NCBI GenBank assembly: GCA_910584635.1 | Contig: CAJUBA010000008.1 | Coordinates: 3,617-67,616, forward strand | Reading direction: 5' to 3' | From: an uncultured Christensenella sp. | GTDB taxonomy: Bacteria > Bacillota > Clostridia > Christensenellales > UBA3700 | Length of the DNA: 64,000 nucleotides | Part shown: positions 10,032 to 18,738 of the stretch, piece by piece | How positions within the stretch are numbered: the stretch's first letter is position 1 | How the letters are laid out: each line of letters opens with the position of its first letter | Translations under genes and position numbers: made by a program | Notes under the pieces: generated by a model | The model's database searches: none | Told to the model about the DNA's origin: nothing | The model's input: only the letters and a program-made list of their open reading frames with translations

Positions 10032-10064
10032 AAAAATAGCCGTCGGCGTTTTGCCGACGGCTAT
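10032..10064 (-). terminator. Rho-independent terminator of the dipeptidase gene
   Basis: Perfect 12-bp stem (10036-10047 with 10053-10064), 5-base loop, T run on the minus strand. It sits just upstream of the HD gene's ribosome binding site. Confidence 0.85.
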
Positions 10065-10084
10065 AGTATAGCATATTTTCTTGC

Positions 10085-11383
10085 TCAGGTAAACAACAAT
10101 TTTTTGATAGCGTGATAGTAAATTTCGTACATTTTTCTGAAATCTTCTATAGATACTCTTTCGTCTTTTTGGTGTATTGTGCTTTCCATACCGGGGAACA
10201 GCGGTCCGAACGCTACGCCGCATTTAAGCGCTCTCGCGTAAGTTCCTCCGCCTATAGTTATCGGAGAGAGGTTTTCTCCCGTTACCCCGTTGTATGCGGC
10301 AAGCAATTTCTGCACGAGCGGATTATCTTTTTCAAGATAAAGCGGATCGTGGAAATTCCTTACTCTCGCGTCTTGCGTATTTAGCGACTTTTTCAATCTT
10401 TCAAGTATTTCTTCTTTGGTATAGGTTACGGGATGTCGAATATCTATGAGCAATCTTAATTTGCCCGATTTTGTATTCGTATCCGCTACGCCGACGTTAA
10501 ACGTCAACGCGCCGCTTTTTTCATCGCTCAATTTGACGTTGGCTCCGCTTCCGTCGTTGTGGCACAGCATATCGCGTAATACCGTATATTCTCCCCCCAA
10601 TTCGTCGGACAAATATTCGAGTAATTTCCAAAACGCGTTGTCGCCTTTGTCGGGCGTGGACGCGTGAGCAGGTTTGCCGTAAGCGGTAACGTAAGTCCTG
10701 CCGTCTTTGATTTGGATTTTTACGTCCTTATTTTTTGACTCGCCCAATACGCCGTCTATTTCGCATGAACATTTCGCCATTACGATATTAACTCGGCTGC
10801 CGCCGTTAAGAGAAATAAGACGGGATGGGGCGTCGATGAATATCTCGTAACCTACAAGTCCTTTTTCGCAGTTTATAACGGGGAAATCGCCGTCGGGGGA
10901 AAACCCGCGGGCAGGCATAATGTCCGTTTGATTGTAATGTTCTATGCACTGCCAACCGCTTTCTTCGTTCCCGCCGAATATAAAACGAATTTTGCAGTTG
11001 GGGCGATAGCCTTCTTCAAGCAGTTGACCCACCGCGTGAAGACAGCACATCATAGGTCCTTTGTCGTCGAGAATACCTCTTCCGAAGATAGTATTATTGC
11101 GTATTTCTCCAAGCGGATTTGCCGACCAATCGTCGTCGTAGGGTACTACGTCGATATGACCGAGTATACCGAAAGTTTCTCCCTCGCCTATATCGCAGGT
11201 GCAGTAATAACCCTTTTCGTTGTTTACGCTCATGCCCATTTCCTTTGCGGTTTCGCAGACAAAGTCCAAACATTTCGCCACGCCTTCGCCGAACGGGGAA
11301 GCGGGACAGGGGGCTGACTGAACGCTGTCGATAGCGATCAGTCGCATGGTTTTTTCAACCGTTTGCTCAAAATAATCTTTCAT
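10085..11383 (-). CDS. M20 family (PepV-like) metal-dependent dipeptidase
   Basis: 432 residues. The start at 11383 is preferred because GGGAGA is 9 bases upstream but abuts the ATG at 11392. Visible M20 signatures: metal ligands 'GHIDVVPYDDDW' (His, Asp), 'GRGILDDKGPM' (bridging Asp), 'GGNEESGW' (catalytic and ligand Glu pair) and 'AYGKPAHASTPDKG' (lid/dimer His). The arrangement and length fit the Sapep/PepV dipeptidases that cleave dipeptides in the cytoplasm using Zn or Mn. Transcribed divergently from gltX with closely packed promoters. Confidence 0.9.
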   Translation of the reverse strand: MKDYFEQTVEKTMRLIAIDSVQSAPCPASPFGEGVAKCLDFVCETAKEMGMSVNNEKGYYCTCDIGEGETFGILGHIDVVPYDDDWSANPLGEIRNNTIFGRGILDDKGPMMCCLHAVGQLLEEGYRPNCKIRFIFGGNEESGWQCIEHYNQTDIMPARGFSPDGDFPVINCEKGLVGYEIFIDAPSRLISLNGGSRVNIVMAKCSCEIDGVLGESKNKDVKIQIKDGRTYVTAYGKPAHASTPDKGDNAFWKLLEYLSDELGGEYTVLRDMLCHNDGSGANVKLSDEKSGALTFNVGVADTNTKSGKLRLLIDIRHPVTYTKEEILERLKKSLNTQDARVRNFHDPLYLEKDNPLVQKLLAAYNGVTGENLSPITIGGGTYARALKCGVAFGPLFPGMESTIHQKDERVSIEDFRKMYEIYYHAIKKLLFT

Positions 11384-11427
11384 GGAATTCATTCTCCCGA
11401 CAAACTTTTTTGATTTATTGTATAAAT

Positions 11428-11460
11428 ATTATACACAATTCGGCGAAAATATGTTATATT
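11428..11460. promoter_or_regulatory. Overlapping divergent promoters of dipeptidase gene and gltX
   Basis: For gltX: TACACA (11432-11437), 17 bp, TATATT (11455-11460) with an extended TG at 11452-11453. For the minus-strand gene: TATAAT at 11428-11433 with an ATAACA-like -35 box 18 bp away. The elements interleave. Confidence 0.5.
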
Positions 11461-11500
11461 ATTAGTCGAAATAAAAGAAAATTTTCTGGAAGGAAACAAT

Positions 11501-12940
11501 ATGGAAAAAGTAAGAACGAGGTTTGCGCCCAGTCCCACTGGATTTATGCACATAGGAAATCTGAGAACGTGTCTTTATGCGTATCTGTACGCTAAGAAGA
11601 ACGGCGGAACTTTTGTGTTGAGAATAGAAGATACCGATCAGGAAAGATATGTCGAAGGGGCTGTAGACGTAATTTACAGCACTTTGAAGAAAGCGGGCAT
11701 AGAACATGACGAAGGTCCCGACAAAGACGGCGGATACGGTCCTTACATTCAAAGCGAACGCAAGTCGCTGTATTTGGATTACGCAAAAGAGTTGGTGGAA
11801 AAAGGCGGAGCATATTACTGTTTCTGTACAAAAGAAAGACTGGATACCCTCAAAGACGATAAGGGCATTGCCAAATACGACAAGCACTGTCTTTCTCTTT
11901 CTAAGGAAGAAGTTAAAAGAAGACTCGACGCGGGAGAAAGTTACGTCATAAGACAAAACATACCCGCCGACGGCGTAAGCGAATACGAAGATATGGTATT
12001 CGGACATATTAGCGTACCCAACGAAGATATGGAAGACAATATTCTCATTAAATCCGACGGTATGCCGACTTATAATTTCGCAAACGTCGTAGACGACCAT
12101 CTTATGGGCATAAATTACGTCATAAGAGGAGTGGAGTATCTTTCGTCTACTCCCAAATACAATCTTATGTACGACTCGTTCGGTTGGGAAAGACCGCGTT
12201 ATATGCACCTCTCGCCGATAATGAAAGACGCGCAGAGAAAACTGTCCAAAAGATACGGCGACGCGAACTTCGAAGATTTTATAGAAAAAGGCTATCTGCC
12301 CGAAGCGATAGTTAATTATATCGCGCTTTTGGGTTGGTCGCCGAAGGGTAACGAAGAAAAATTGACGATGGAACAACTAATTGATGAGTTTGACGTTGAG
12401 GGCATTTCCAAATCGCCGAGTATTTTCGACGAAGCCAAAATGAGATGGCTCAACGGAGAGTACGTTAAAAATATGAGCGTAGAGCAATTTGTTCAAGTCG
12501 CTAAACCTTTCTTCGATAAGAGCAAGGTCAAAGACAAGTACGATTACCGCGCGCTTGCGAAACTTCTTATTCCGAGAGTGGAAGTTTTGGGAGAAATCCC
12601 CGAAAAAGTGGATTTTCTCGAAGAGTTCGGCGAATACGATACGGAAATGTTTGAGCATAAGAAGATGAAAATCACAAAAGAGATTGCGCTAAACAACCTT
12701 TTGGCTATCGAAGAGGAACTCAAAGATTTCCAAGAATGGACGGACGAACCGCTAAAACAGAAAGTCATGGCGCTTGCCGAAAAACTCGGTTGCAAGAGCG
12801 GACAGATGTTTTTGCCGTTGAGATTAGCGCTTACCGCGGCGCAGACTACGCCGGGCGGAGCGACGGAAATGGCGGAACTTTTGGGTAAGAGCGAAAGTAT
12901 GAGAAGATTGAGGTTTTCGATAGATCTTTTGCAAAAATAG
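11501..12940 (+). CDS. gltX: Glutamyl-tRNA synthetase
   Basis: 479 residues, the usual size for a bacterial non-discriminating or discriminating GluRS. Class I motifs: 'FAPSPTGFMHIGN' (HIGH motif, about residues 8-20) and 'KLSKR' (KMSKS equivalent, about 246-250). Glutamate-pocket segments 'LRIEDTD' and 'YNFANVVDDHLMGI' and the C-terminal anticodon-binding helical bundle are present. It charges tRNA-Glu with glutamate in the cytoplasm. GGAAGG ribosome binding site at about 11488. Single gene, followed by the separately promoted rpsF operon. Confidence 0.97.
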   Translation: MEKVRTRFAPSPTGFMHIGNLRTCLYAYLYAKKNGGTFVLRIEDTDQERYVEGAVDVIYSTLKKAGIEHDEGPDKDGGYGPYIQSERKSLYLDYAKELVEKGGAYYCFCTKERLDTLKDDKGIAKYDKHCLSLSKEEVKRRLDAGESYVIRQNIPADGVSEYEDMVFGHISVPNEDMEDNILIKSDGMPTYNFANVVDDHLMGINYVIRGVEYLSSTPKYNLMYDSFGWERPRYMHLSPIMKDAQRKLSKRYGDANFEDFIEKGYLPEAIVNYIALLGWSPKGNEEKLTMEQLIDEFDVEGISKSPSIFDEAKMRWLNGEYVKNMSVEQFVQVAKPFFDKSKVKDKYDYRALAKLLIPRVEVLGEIPEKVDFLEEFGEYDTEMFEHKKMKITKEIALNNLLAIEEELKDFQEWTDEPLKQKVMALAEKLGCKSGQMFLPLRLALTAAQTTPGGATEMAELLGKSESMRRLRFSIDLLQK

Positions 12941-12951
12941 CCGTATTTTTC

Positions 12952-12980
12952 TTTACAACGCTTATTTATTATGATATTAT
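12952..12980 (+). promoter_or_regulatory. Promoter of rpsF-ssb-rpsR
   Basis: TTTACA (12952-12957), 17-bp spacer, TATTAT (12975-12980). Confidence 0.75.
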
Positions 12981-12986
12981 TCTAAT

Positions 12987-13050
12987 GTATTTTTATAAAT
13001 ACGCACCCTTGTTCGGGCGCAAGAGTCCGAACCGGCAGACCATAAGGAGG
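12987..13050 (+). promoter_or_regulatory. rpsF leader, probable S6:S18 autoregulatory element
   Basis: The leader has a 6-bp hairpin (13011-13016 with 13027-13032). It is followed by CGG, so an unpaired ACCG/CCG tract flanks the stem, and then by AGACCATAAGGAGG leading into the ribosome binding site. Bacterial rpsF leaders are known to bind the S6:S18 dimer through a hairpin with a CCG bulge. That this one does so is inferred from position and resemblance. Confidence 0.55.
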
Positions 13051-13057
13051 TATAAAA

Positions 13058-13339
13058 ATGAACAAGTACGAATTGTTGTATATCGTTAAAAACGATATTT
13101 CCGACGAGGCAAAACAAGAAGTAGTTGACAAAATGGAAGCGCTTATCACTTCCAACGGCGGCGTTGTTGAAAACACCGACAAATGGGGTACGAGAAAACT
13201 CGCTTATCCTATCGACTACAAGACCGAGGGCTATTACGTTTTGGTAAATTTCTCGGCGCCTGCGACTGTTCCGGAAGAAATCAAGAGATTCAACCGTATC
13301 ACTGACGAACTTGTCAGAAGCATGATCATCAAAAAGTAA
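13058..13339 (+). CDS. rpsF: 30S ribosomal protein S6
   Basis: 93 residues, full length. 'MNKYELLYIVK', 'WGTRKLAYPI', 'EGYYVLVNF' and 'ITDELVRSMI' are hallmark S6 strands and helices. It binds 16S rRNA with S18 on the platform of the small subunit. AAGGAGG ribosome binding site. First gene of rpsF-ssb-rpsR, separated from ssb by 12 bp. Confidence 0.97.
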   Translation: MNKYELLYIVKNDISDEAKQEVVDKMEALITSNGGVVENTDKWGTRKLAYPIDYKTEGYYVLVNFSAPATVPEEIKRFNRITDELVRSMIIKK

Positions 13340-13351
13340 GGAGCGAAACAA

Positions 13352-13756
13352 ATGAATAAAGTTATGTTGATAGGCAACCTTACGAGAGATCCCGAGTCGG
13401 GTTCTACGCAAAGCGGCGTAGCATATTGCAGATTCGGATTGGCGGTCAACCGCAGATTCAGCAGAGAAAACAACGAAGTTGATTATTTCAATATCGTATG
13501 TTGGAGAGGCTTGGCGGAAAACTGCGCGAAGATTTTGGCAAAAGGCAGAAAAGTTTGCGTTAGCGGATCGATACAGACGCGTCAGTACGACGCTCAGGAC
13601 GGTTCCAAGCGCACGGCTTTCGACATCGTTGCAGACGAAGTAGAATTCCTTCCTTCCGGCGCAAGAACGGACGAGGGAGCCCCTCAGGAAACTGAGAAAA
13701 GACAGCAGGCAAGCAATAGCGGTCTTACCCCTGTCGAAGAAGAATTACCATTCTAA
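13352..13756 (+). CDS. ssb: Single-stranded DNA-binding protein
   Basis: 134 residues. The N-terminal OB fold (about residues 1-103) starts 'MNKVMLIGNLTRDPE' and contains 'FNIVCWRGLAENCAKIL' and 'KVCVSGSIQTRQYD'. A flexible Gln/Ser/Thr linker leads to the acidic tip EEELPF that recruits partner proteins. It protects single-stranded DNA in replication and repair. The usual partner of rpsF and rpsR in Bacillota. Confidence 0.97.
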   Translation: MNKVMLIGNLTRDPESGSTQSGVAYCRFGLAVNRRFSRENNEVDYFNIVCWRGLAENCAKILAKGRKVCVSGSIQTRQYDAQDGSKRTAFDIVADEVEFLPSGARTDEGAPQETEKRQQASNSGLTPVEEELPF

Positions 13757-13771
13757 TAAGGAGATATGACA

Positions 13772-14026
13772 ATGAGTGAAGAGAAAGTAGTTAAACGCCC
13801 GAGCGGCAAAAAACCGATGTCGCGTAAAAAAGTATGCGTTTTCTGCGTAGATAAAATCGATACGTTAGACTATAAGGATGTTGCGAAACTTCGTAAGTAC
13901 GTTACCGAAAAAGGTAAAATCGTTCCCAGAAGAATGAGCGGTACTTGCGCTAAGCACCAAAGAGTCGTTACCGAAGCGATTAAGAGAGCAAGAGAAATGG
14001 CTTTGCTCCCGTACGTAGCGGAATAA
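13772..14026 (+). CDS. rpsR: 30S ribosomal protein S18 (cysteine-containing form)
   Basis: 84 residues. The start at 13772 is preferred because AAGGAG (13758-13763) is 8 bases away; the in-frame ATG at 13766 is too close. Contains 'IDTLDYKDVAKLRKYVTEKGKIVPRR' and 'AIKRAREMALLPY'. It keeps Cys-x-x-Cys ('KVCVFC') and 'GTCAKHQ', so it belongs to the C+ type predicted to bind zinc, unlike the E. coli and B. subtilis proteins. It pairs with S6 in the ribosome and probably in repression of this operon. Confidence 0.96.
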   Translation: MSEEKVVKRPSGKKPMSRKKVCVFCVDKIDTLDYKDVAKLRKYVTEKGKIVPRRMSGTCAKHQRVVTEAIKRAREMALLPYVAE

Positions 14027-14043
14027 GAAATTAAAGTTAATAA

Positions 14044-14075
14044 AAAAACGCGTTCTGTTAAGGACGCGTTTTTCA
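14044..14075. terminator. Bidirectional rho-independent terminator
   Basis: 10-bp stem 14044-14053 with 14064-14073, A-rich on the left and T-rich on the right, between convergent rpsR and the zinc-ribbon gene. It can serve both. Confidence 0.85.
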
Positions 14076-14091
14076 TTGTTGTTTATACTTT

Positions 14092-15492
14092 TTAATATTG
14101 TAATTGCTGTTCTTGCATTGCCTTTTTTTCGATATTGTTGAACGATCTGTGTATTAAAGAAATCGTCAACTGGACTACGGATAATATAAGCATAGCGATA
14201 ACGTAAGTAAATTTTATTTCGCTCGTTTCGTAAGACTCTCCTAAAGAGTATGTCCAGTAACTAATAGAAGAAATAATAGTAAAGATAAGCAAGAACGTCG
14301 TAGAAAGAGTTGAAGTCAAAGATAACGACGCGGTAGAATATTTCTTATCTTTTGCCAAGTTGAGCAAATAACCTCCCGCAATTACCAATAGCAAAACTAT
14401 CGTCAGTATTTGCAAAATCGCAGGTACAACCAGCAGGGCGCTTTCAGCGCGGGGAACCTCCGTTTCGGTACCCATAGAAGGCAACACCGTAGCGGCGTAT
14501 TGCGGAGCAGATTTGTAAAAATACAAAATTCCGAGAGCCGTAATAGCCGAGAAGAAGTTTGTTCCGCCGTTGGTATTATCGTATGCCGCATCGTAAGATA
14601 TATGAGGCATGATTGCAAGATAAACCATTACGCAAACTATAATCAATGAGATAGCGGAAAACACTATATTATATATTCCCGTCATTGTTTTGTTTTGGAG
14701 ATTTAATGCAAATTTGCATCCCACAGCCGCGCAAACGAATATGGTACTGAGAGTGATTCCCGTTGTCGTAAGATCATTTACTCCGCAACTGACGGAATAC
14801 GTTGCGGTGTTTTGTTTCAAACTGTATACGCTATTATTAAAAACGAAGAACATCAGTACTCCGAAAATATACAAGAAGTATGTCGCTATCACCATTGAAT
14901 AGTGATCTTTTTTAGATTTTTTTGTTACGTAAAAATAGTATCTTACAATTGTAAGAATTCCCATAATTATCATCGCAAGCAATAACGATGCAAACACAAC
15001 GGTAGCAAGGATAATAGGGAAATAAAGACTTGTTGCCGTGAAGTCGGGAAGTTTAGCGTCTATTAAATCCAAAGTTTTGTAAGCGTCTCCGAAATAATAG
15101 AAAATATCCATTTGATTGGGAGTTGTAGCGCTTGGAATAGAGTCAAGAATACCTGTCGAACCATTAACTTTTATTCCTATAAAAAAGGTAAAGAGTACCG
15201 AAAACAGCAACCCCAACATAGCGAAAATACCGCTTAAAGTAGATACCGTACTTTTCCAGCCGATGGTTGTTTCAATACGTTGATTCTCCGCGACGGGAAT
15301 GACGTTTTCAGGGGTTGGAACAGTAGTCGTAGGTTGGCTTAAATTTTGACCGCAAATAATACAAAAATTAGAGTCCGCAACGTTTTCCGCGCTACAGTTG
15401 GGGCAGATTATTTTGCCGTCCATTCTTGCTCCGCACTGTCTGCAAAATACCGCTTCATCTGAATTTTCCGTTCCGCAATTAAGACAATTCAT
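14092..15492 (-). CDS. Double zinc-ribbon polytopic membrane protein
   Basis: 466 residues. Two N-terminal zinc ribbons: CxxC...CxxC at residues 3-21 ('CLNCG...CRQCG') and 30-48 ('CPNCS...CIICG'). A Pro/Thr linker and roughly eight to nine hydrophobic segments follow (first at about 82-107, then about 153-180, 203-221, 244-265, 275-297 and three or more later). I do not recognise a catalytic domain. Such ribbon-plus-membrane proteins are common in Clostridia and have no assigned function. A GGAGGAT ribosome binding site precedes the start. It appears to be monocistronic. Confidence 0.8.
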   Translation of the reverse strand: MNCLNCGTENSDEAVFCRQCGARMDGKIICPNCSAENVADSNFCIICGQNLSQPTTTVPTPENVIPVAENQRIETTIGWKSTVSTLSGIFAMLGLLFSVLFTFFIGIKVNGSTGILDSIPSATTPNQMDIFYYFGDAYKTLDLIDAKLPDFTATSLYFPIILATVVFASLLLAMIIMGILTIVRYYFYVTKKSKKDHYSMVIATYFLYIFGVLMFFVFNNSVYSLKQNTATYSVSCGVNDLTTTGITLSTIFVCAAVGCKFALNLQNKTMTGIYNIVFSAISLIIVCVMVYLAIMPHISYDAAYDNTNGGTNFFSAITALGILYFYKSAPQYAATVLPSMGTETEVPRAESALLVVPAILQILTIVLLLVIAGGYLLNLAKDKKYSTASLSLTSTLSTTFLLIFTIISSISYWTYSLGESYETSEIKFTYVIAMLILSVVQLTISLIHRSFNNIEKKAMQEQQLQY

Positions 15493-15632
15493 AAAATTTA
15501 TCCTCCGTAAAATATTTTCAACAATTATATTTTATCACCATTTATTTTACAAATCAATACTTTGGTTATAATTTATTCTAAAAATTTTTACTTGCGCCCG
15601 CGTTATTTTAAGAGTTTGAATTACTAAAATAC

Positions 15633-15662
15633 TTGTATTTTATTATAGCGTTGTGGTATACT
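15633..15662 (+). promoter_or_regulatory. Probable promoter of the glycan operon
   Basis: TTGTAT (15633-15638), 18-bp spacer, TATACT (15657-15662). This is the only good plus-strand match in the 455-bp gap before the operon and would give a leader of about 280 bases. Confidence 0.5.
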
Positions 15663-15889
15663 ATGAAAAACGGACAAACGGTTGAAATACCGCGTTCGCT
15701 TTTTCGGGACCCCGAAGTATTTGTCTTTATGATTAAACTTCGGCGATTGCGACGGAAAAAATAAAAGAATTCCACGTACCGTCGGCGCGTTGGAATTGAT
15801 TTTATTTTCAAAGGTTTGACGATCCGCAAATTGATTTTCAACTGAGAGAGGCGTTGAAAAAATCGTTCCCGATAAATCTAAATCCGTAA
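15663..15889 (+). pseudogene. Possible decayed coding fragments in the operon leader
   Basis: The gap 15493-15947 holds no intact gene. Coding-like pieces occur in different frames: a 33-codon stretch from 15663 (reading ..VEIPRSLFRDPEVF..), a short piece near 15767 (EFHVPSARW), and a stretch ending at 15889 (..DDPQIDFQLREALKKSF..). Codon choice resembles neighbouring genes. This looks like a small gene broken by frameshifts. I do not recognise the parent family, and a chance match is possible. Confidence 0.3.
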
Positions 15890-15947
15890 CCGCGGGATAT
15901 TTAATTTTCTAAATTTCGCGGCGAATAAAACGGGAGGTACGTTACGA

Positions 15948-17075
15948 ATGAAAAGACTTTTACTTGCAACTCCTACCATGCACGAAGAGGAGTTGCGATA
16001 TATAAGCGAAGCGTTTGAAAAAAACTGGATTGCTCCGCTTGGATTCAACTGCGACGGTTTTGAAGAAGAAATCGCGCGTTATCTTGCGCAAGGCGGTAAA
16101 GAACAGTTGAAATGTCTTTCGCTTTGTTCGGGTACTTCCGCGCTGCATTTGGCGGTCAAACTTGCCAAAGTTAAACGCGGAGATTACGTACTTTGTTCGG
16201 ATATGACTTTTTCGGCTACGGTAAATCCCGTGGTATACGAAGGGGGTATTCCCGTATTCGTAGACTGCGAAAGAGAAACTTGGAATATGGATCCCGAGGC
16301 GCTAGAAAAAGCGTTTGAAAAATATCCTCAGGCAAAGACGGTAATGTTGGCTCATCTTTACGGAGTTCCCGCAAAAATTGACGAAATCAAACAAGTATGC
16401 GAAAAACACGGCGCGATACTTATCGAAGACGCGGCGGAGGCTTTGTCTTCCGATTATAAAGGACGTAAAGCGGGTACGTTCGGCGATTTTGCGGCGTTGA
16501 GTTTCAACGGAAACAAAATAATTACGACGTCGGGCGGAGGTATGTTGATTACCAAAAACGCCAAAGATCGCGACAAAGCGTTTTTCTGGGCGACGCAAGC
16601 CCGTGAGAAAGCGCCGTGGTACCAACACGAAGAAATAGGGTATAATTACCGTATGAGCAACGTCGTCGCGGGTATCGGCCGCGGACAACTTCTTCATCTT
16701 GAAGAACATAAACAACTCAAAAAGAAAATATATTTCAAATATAAAGAAGGTTTGAAAGACATACCTGTTTCCATGAATCCGTATCTCGAATGTTCGGATC
16801 CGAATTTTTGGCTTTCCTGCATGCTTATAGATAAAGATTGCAAAACGGGATTTATGGACGTGTACGACAGGCTCAACGAGGCAAATATCGAAAGCCGACC
16901 TATCTGGAAACCTATGCATCTTCAACCGATATTCAAAAACAACGGTTTCGTTGTCAAAGGCGACGAATGTGTGGGCGAAGATATTTTCTCCAGAGGCTTA
17001 TGTCTTCCTTCGGATATAAAGATGACGGAAGAAGAGCAGGACTATGTAATAGAAACGATAAAGAGTTGTTTCTAA
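15948..17075 (+). CDS. DegT/DnrJ/EryC1 PLP-dependent sugar aminotransferase (PglE-like)
   Basis: 375 residues, full length. 'CSGTSALHLA' (phosphate pocket), 'IEDAAEALSSDYKG' (Asp contacting the PLP nitrogen) and 'SFNGNKIITTSGGGM' (Schiff-base Lys) are family hallmarks. The last motif is the form seen in PglE/UDP-4-keto-sugar aminotransferases that make bacillosamine-type diamino sugars. The product would be a UDP-4-amino sugar for the lipid-carrier transferase encoded next. No 4,6-dehydratase or acetyltransferase for the same sugar is in the window. First gene of the 14-gene glycan operon; GGGAGG ribosome binding site. Confidence 0.9.
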   Translation: MKRLLLATPTMHEEELRYISEAFEKNWIAPLGFNCDGFEEEIARYLAQGGKEQLKCLSLCSGTSALHLAVKLAKVKRGDYVLCSDMTFSATVNPVVYEGGIPVFVDCERETWNMDPEALEKAFEKYPQAKTVMLAHLYGVPAKIDEIKQVCEKHGAILIEDAAEALSSDYKGRKAGTFGDFAALSFNGNKIITTSGGGMLITKNAKDRDKAFFWATQAREKAPWYQHEEIGYNYRMSNVVAGIGRGQLLHLEEHKQLKKKIYFKYKEGLKDIPVSMNPYLECSDPNFWLSCMLIDKDCKTGFMDVYDRLNEANIESRPIWKPMHLQPIFKNNGFVVKGDECVGEDIFSRGLCLPSDIKMTEEEQDYVIETIKSCF

Positions 17076-17085
17076 GGAGCGCGAT

Positions 17086-18738
17086 TTGAAAGAATTTTTG
17101 TCCTCATGGCAGGGAATTACAATAATATGCGTAGCGGCCGTAGCAATATGGGCGTTGCTGTCGATTTTGCTTTACCGTCAGTTTTTCAAAAGATTTTACG
17201 ATTTTTTGCTTAGCGGTATCGCTTTGATAATTCTCTCTCCGTTTTTATTACTCCTCACTTTGATAGGAGCCGTAAAGATGAAGGGAAATCCTTTCTTTAC
17301 GCAAGAGCGTCCCGGAAAAAAGGAAAAGATTTTCAAACTTATCAAATTCAGAACAATGACCTGCGAAAAAGACGCGGACGGTAATTTGTTGCCCGACGAA
17401 AAAAGGCTTACTAAATACGGAAAATTTCTACGCAGTACTTCCTTGGACGAATTGCCCGAACTTTTTAATATATTCGTCGGACAAATGTCGATAGTCGGTC
17501 CCAGACCGCTGTTGACGCAGTATCTCCCTCTTTATAACGAAGAGCAGAAACACAGACACGACGTAAGGCCGGGACTTACCGGTTACGCTCAGGTCAACGG
17601 ACGAAACGCGATTTCGTGGGAGGATAAGTTCATACTCGACGTTCATTACACAAAGCATATTTCTCTCGCGGGAGATATAAAGATTTTGATTCAGACGGTA
17701 TTCGCCGTATTCAAACGAAGCGGTATTTCGCAGGAGGGACACGCTACGATGGAGTATTTTACAGGGGAGAAGAAAAGCAAAGAAATCAACGTTCTTATAC
17801 TCAGCGCAGGTCGCAGAGTGGAACTCGTAAAATGCTTTAAGGAAGCGAGGGACAGACTTAACGTTAACGGCAAAGTCTTGACGGCGGATATTTCTACCAC
17901 CGCTCCCGCGCTGTATTTTTCCGACGGATATTTTATTATTCCGAGAATTTCCGCGGACGATTATATCGACAAACTTATAGAGGTATGTCGCGACAATAAA
18001 ATATCTTTGGTAGTGCCTACGATTGATACGGAACTGGAAATACTTGCTTCCAACAAGAAAAAGATTCAAGACGAAAGCGGCGCAATCGTATGCGTATCGG
18101 ACTTTGAAAGCGTAACGATATGTTGCGACAAACTCAAATCGGCTAAGTTCTTCCAAGAACATAATTTCGATTATCCCAAAGTAATCGAAGAGAATGATAT
18201 AAAGGAAGGAAAATTAGAGTATCCGTTGTTTATTAAGCCGAGAGACGGAAGTTCTAGCATAAACGCGTTCAAAATAGAAAATCAAAAGGAATTGGAGTTT
18301 TTCTATGAATACGTGAAGAATCCAATAGTGCAGGAATACGTACGCGGCAAAGAGTATACAGTCGACTGTTTTTGCGATTTCGACAAGAAGATAATAACGG
18401 TAGTTCCCAGGCTTAGAATGGCTACGAGAAGCGGAGAAATTTTGAAAGGCAGAACGGAAAAAAACGCCGTAATTATCGACGACGTAAAAAGACTTTTGCA
18501 GGAATTCGGATTTATAGGACAGATAACGGTGCAGTGTTTTTTATGCGAAGACGGCGCTGTAAAGTACATTGAGATAAATCCGAGATTCGGCGGCGGCGCG
18601 CCCATGAGCGTAATGTCGGGAGCGGACAGTTGCGAGCGACTTTACAGACTGCTTTTAGGAGAAACGCTTGAATATTTCGACGGTTACAAAGAAGCGACGT
18701 TTTCGCGTTTCGACGGCAGTATCGAGGTAAAAGAGTGA
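17086..18738 (+). CDS. Fusion of lipid-carrier phosphosugar transferase (PglC-like) and ATP-grasp ligase
   Basis: 550 residues, TTG start with AAGGAG upstream. A membrane helix at about 9-29 and a second hydrophobic, possibly re-entrant, helix at about 35-58 precede the bacterial sugar transferase domain (to about residue 215). That domain contains 'FRTMT', 'SLDELPELFNIF' (catalytic Asp-Glu), 'MSIVGPRPL' and 'RPGLTGYAQVNGRN'. After a short linker a complete ATP-grasp ligase follows (about 223-550) with 'NVLILSAGRRVELVK', 'PLFIKPRDGSSS' and the metal-binding 'IEINPRFGGGAP'. The first half should load a phospho-sugar onto undecaprenyl phosphate at the membrane. The second half probably joins a carboxylate to an amine. 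The two activities are usually separate genes, and no stop or frameshift separates them here. Confidence 0.88.
   Translation: MKEFLSSWQGITIICVAAVAIWALLSILLYRQFFKRFYDFLLSGIALIILSPFLLLLTLIGAVKMKGNPFFTQERPGKKEKIFKLIKFRTMTCEKDADGNLLPDEKRLTKYGKFLRSTSLDELPELFNIFVGQMSIVGPRPLLTQYLPLYNEEQKHRHDVRPGLTGYAQVNGRNAISWEDKFILDVHYTKHISLAGDIKILIQTVFAVFKRSGISQEGHATMEYFTGEKKSKEINVLILSAGRRVELVKCFKEARDRLNVNGKVLTADISTTAPALYFSDGYFIIPRISADDYIDKLIEVCRDNKISLVVPTIDTELEILASNKKKIQDESGAIVCVSDFESVTICCDKLKSAKFFQEHNFDYPKVIEENDIKEGKLEYPLFIKPRDGSSSINAFKIENQKELEFFYEYVKNPIVQEYVRGKEYTVDCFCDFDKKIITVVPRLRMATRSGEILKGRTEKNAVIIDDVKRLLQEFGFIGQITVQCFLCEDGAVKYIEINPRFGGGAPMSVMSGADSCERLYRLLLGETLEYFDGYKEATFSRFDGSIEVKE

Noticed and set aside
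10036..10085. Promoter for the HD hydrolase overlapping the end of the dipeptidase gene (TATACT on the minus strand)
   Set aside because: It would place the full terminator hairpin at the very start of the transcript, and the -35 match is poor.
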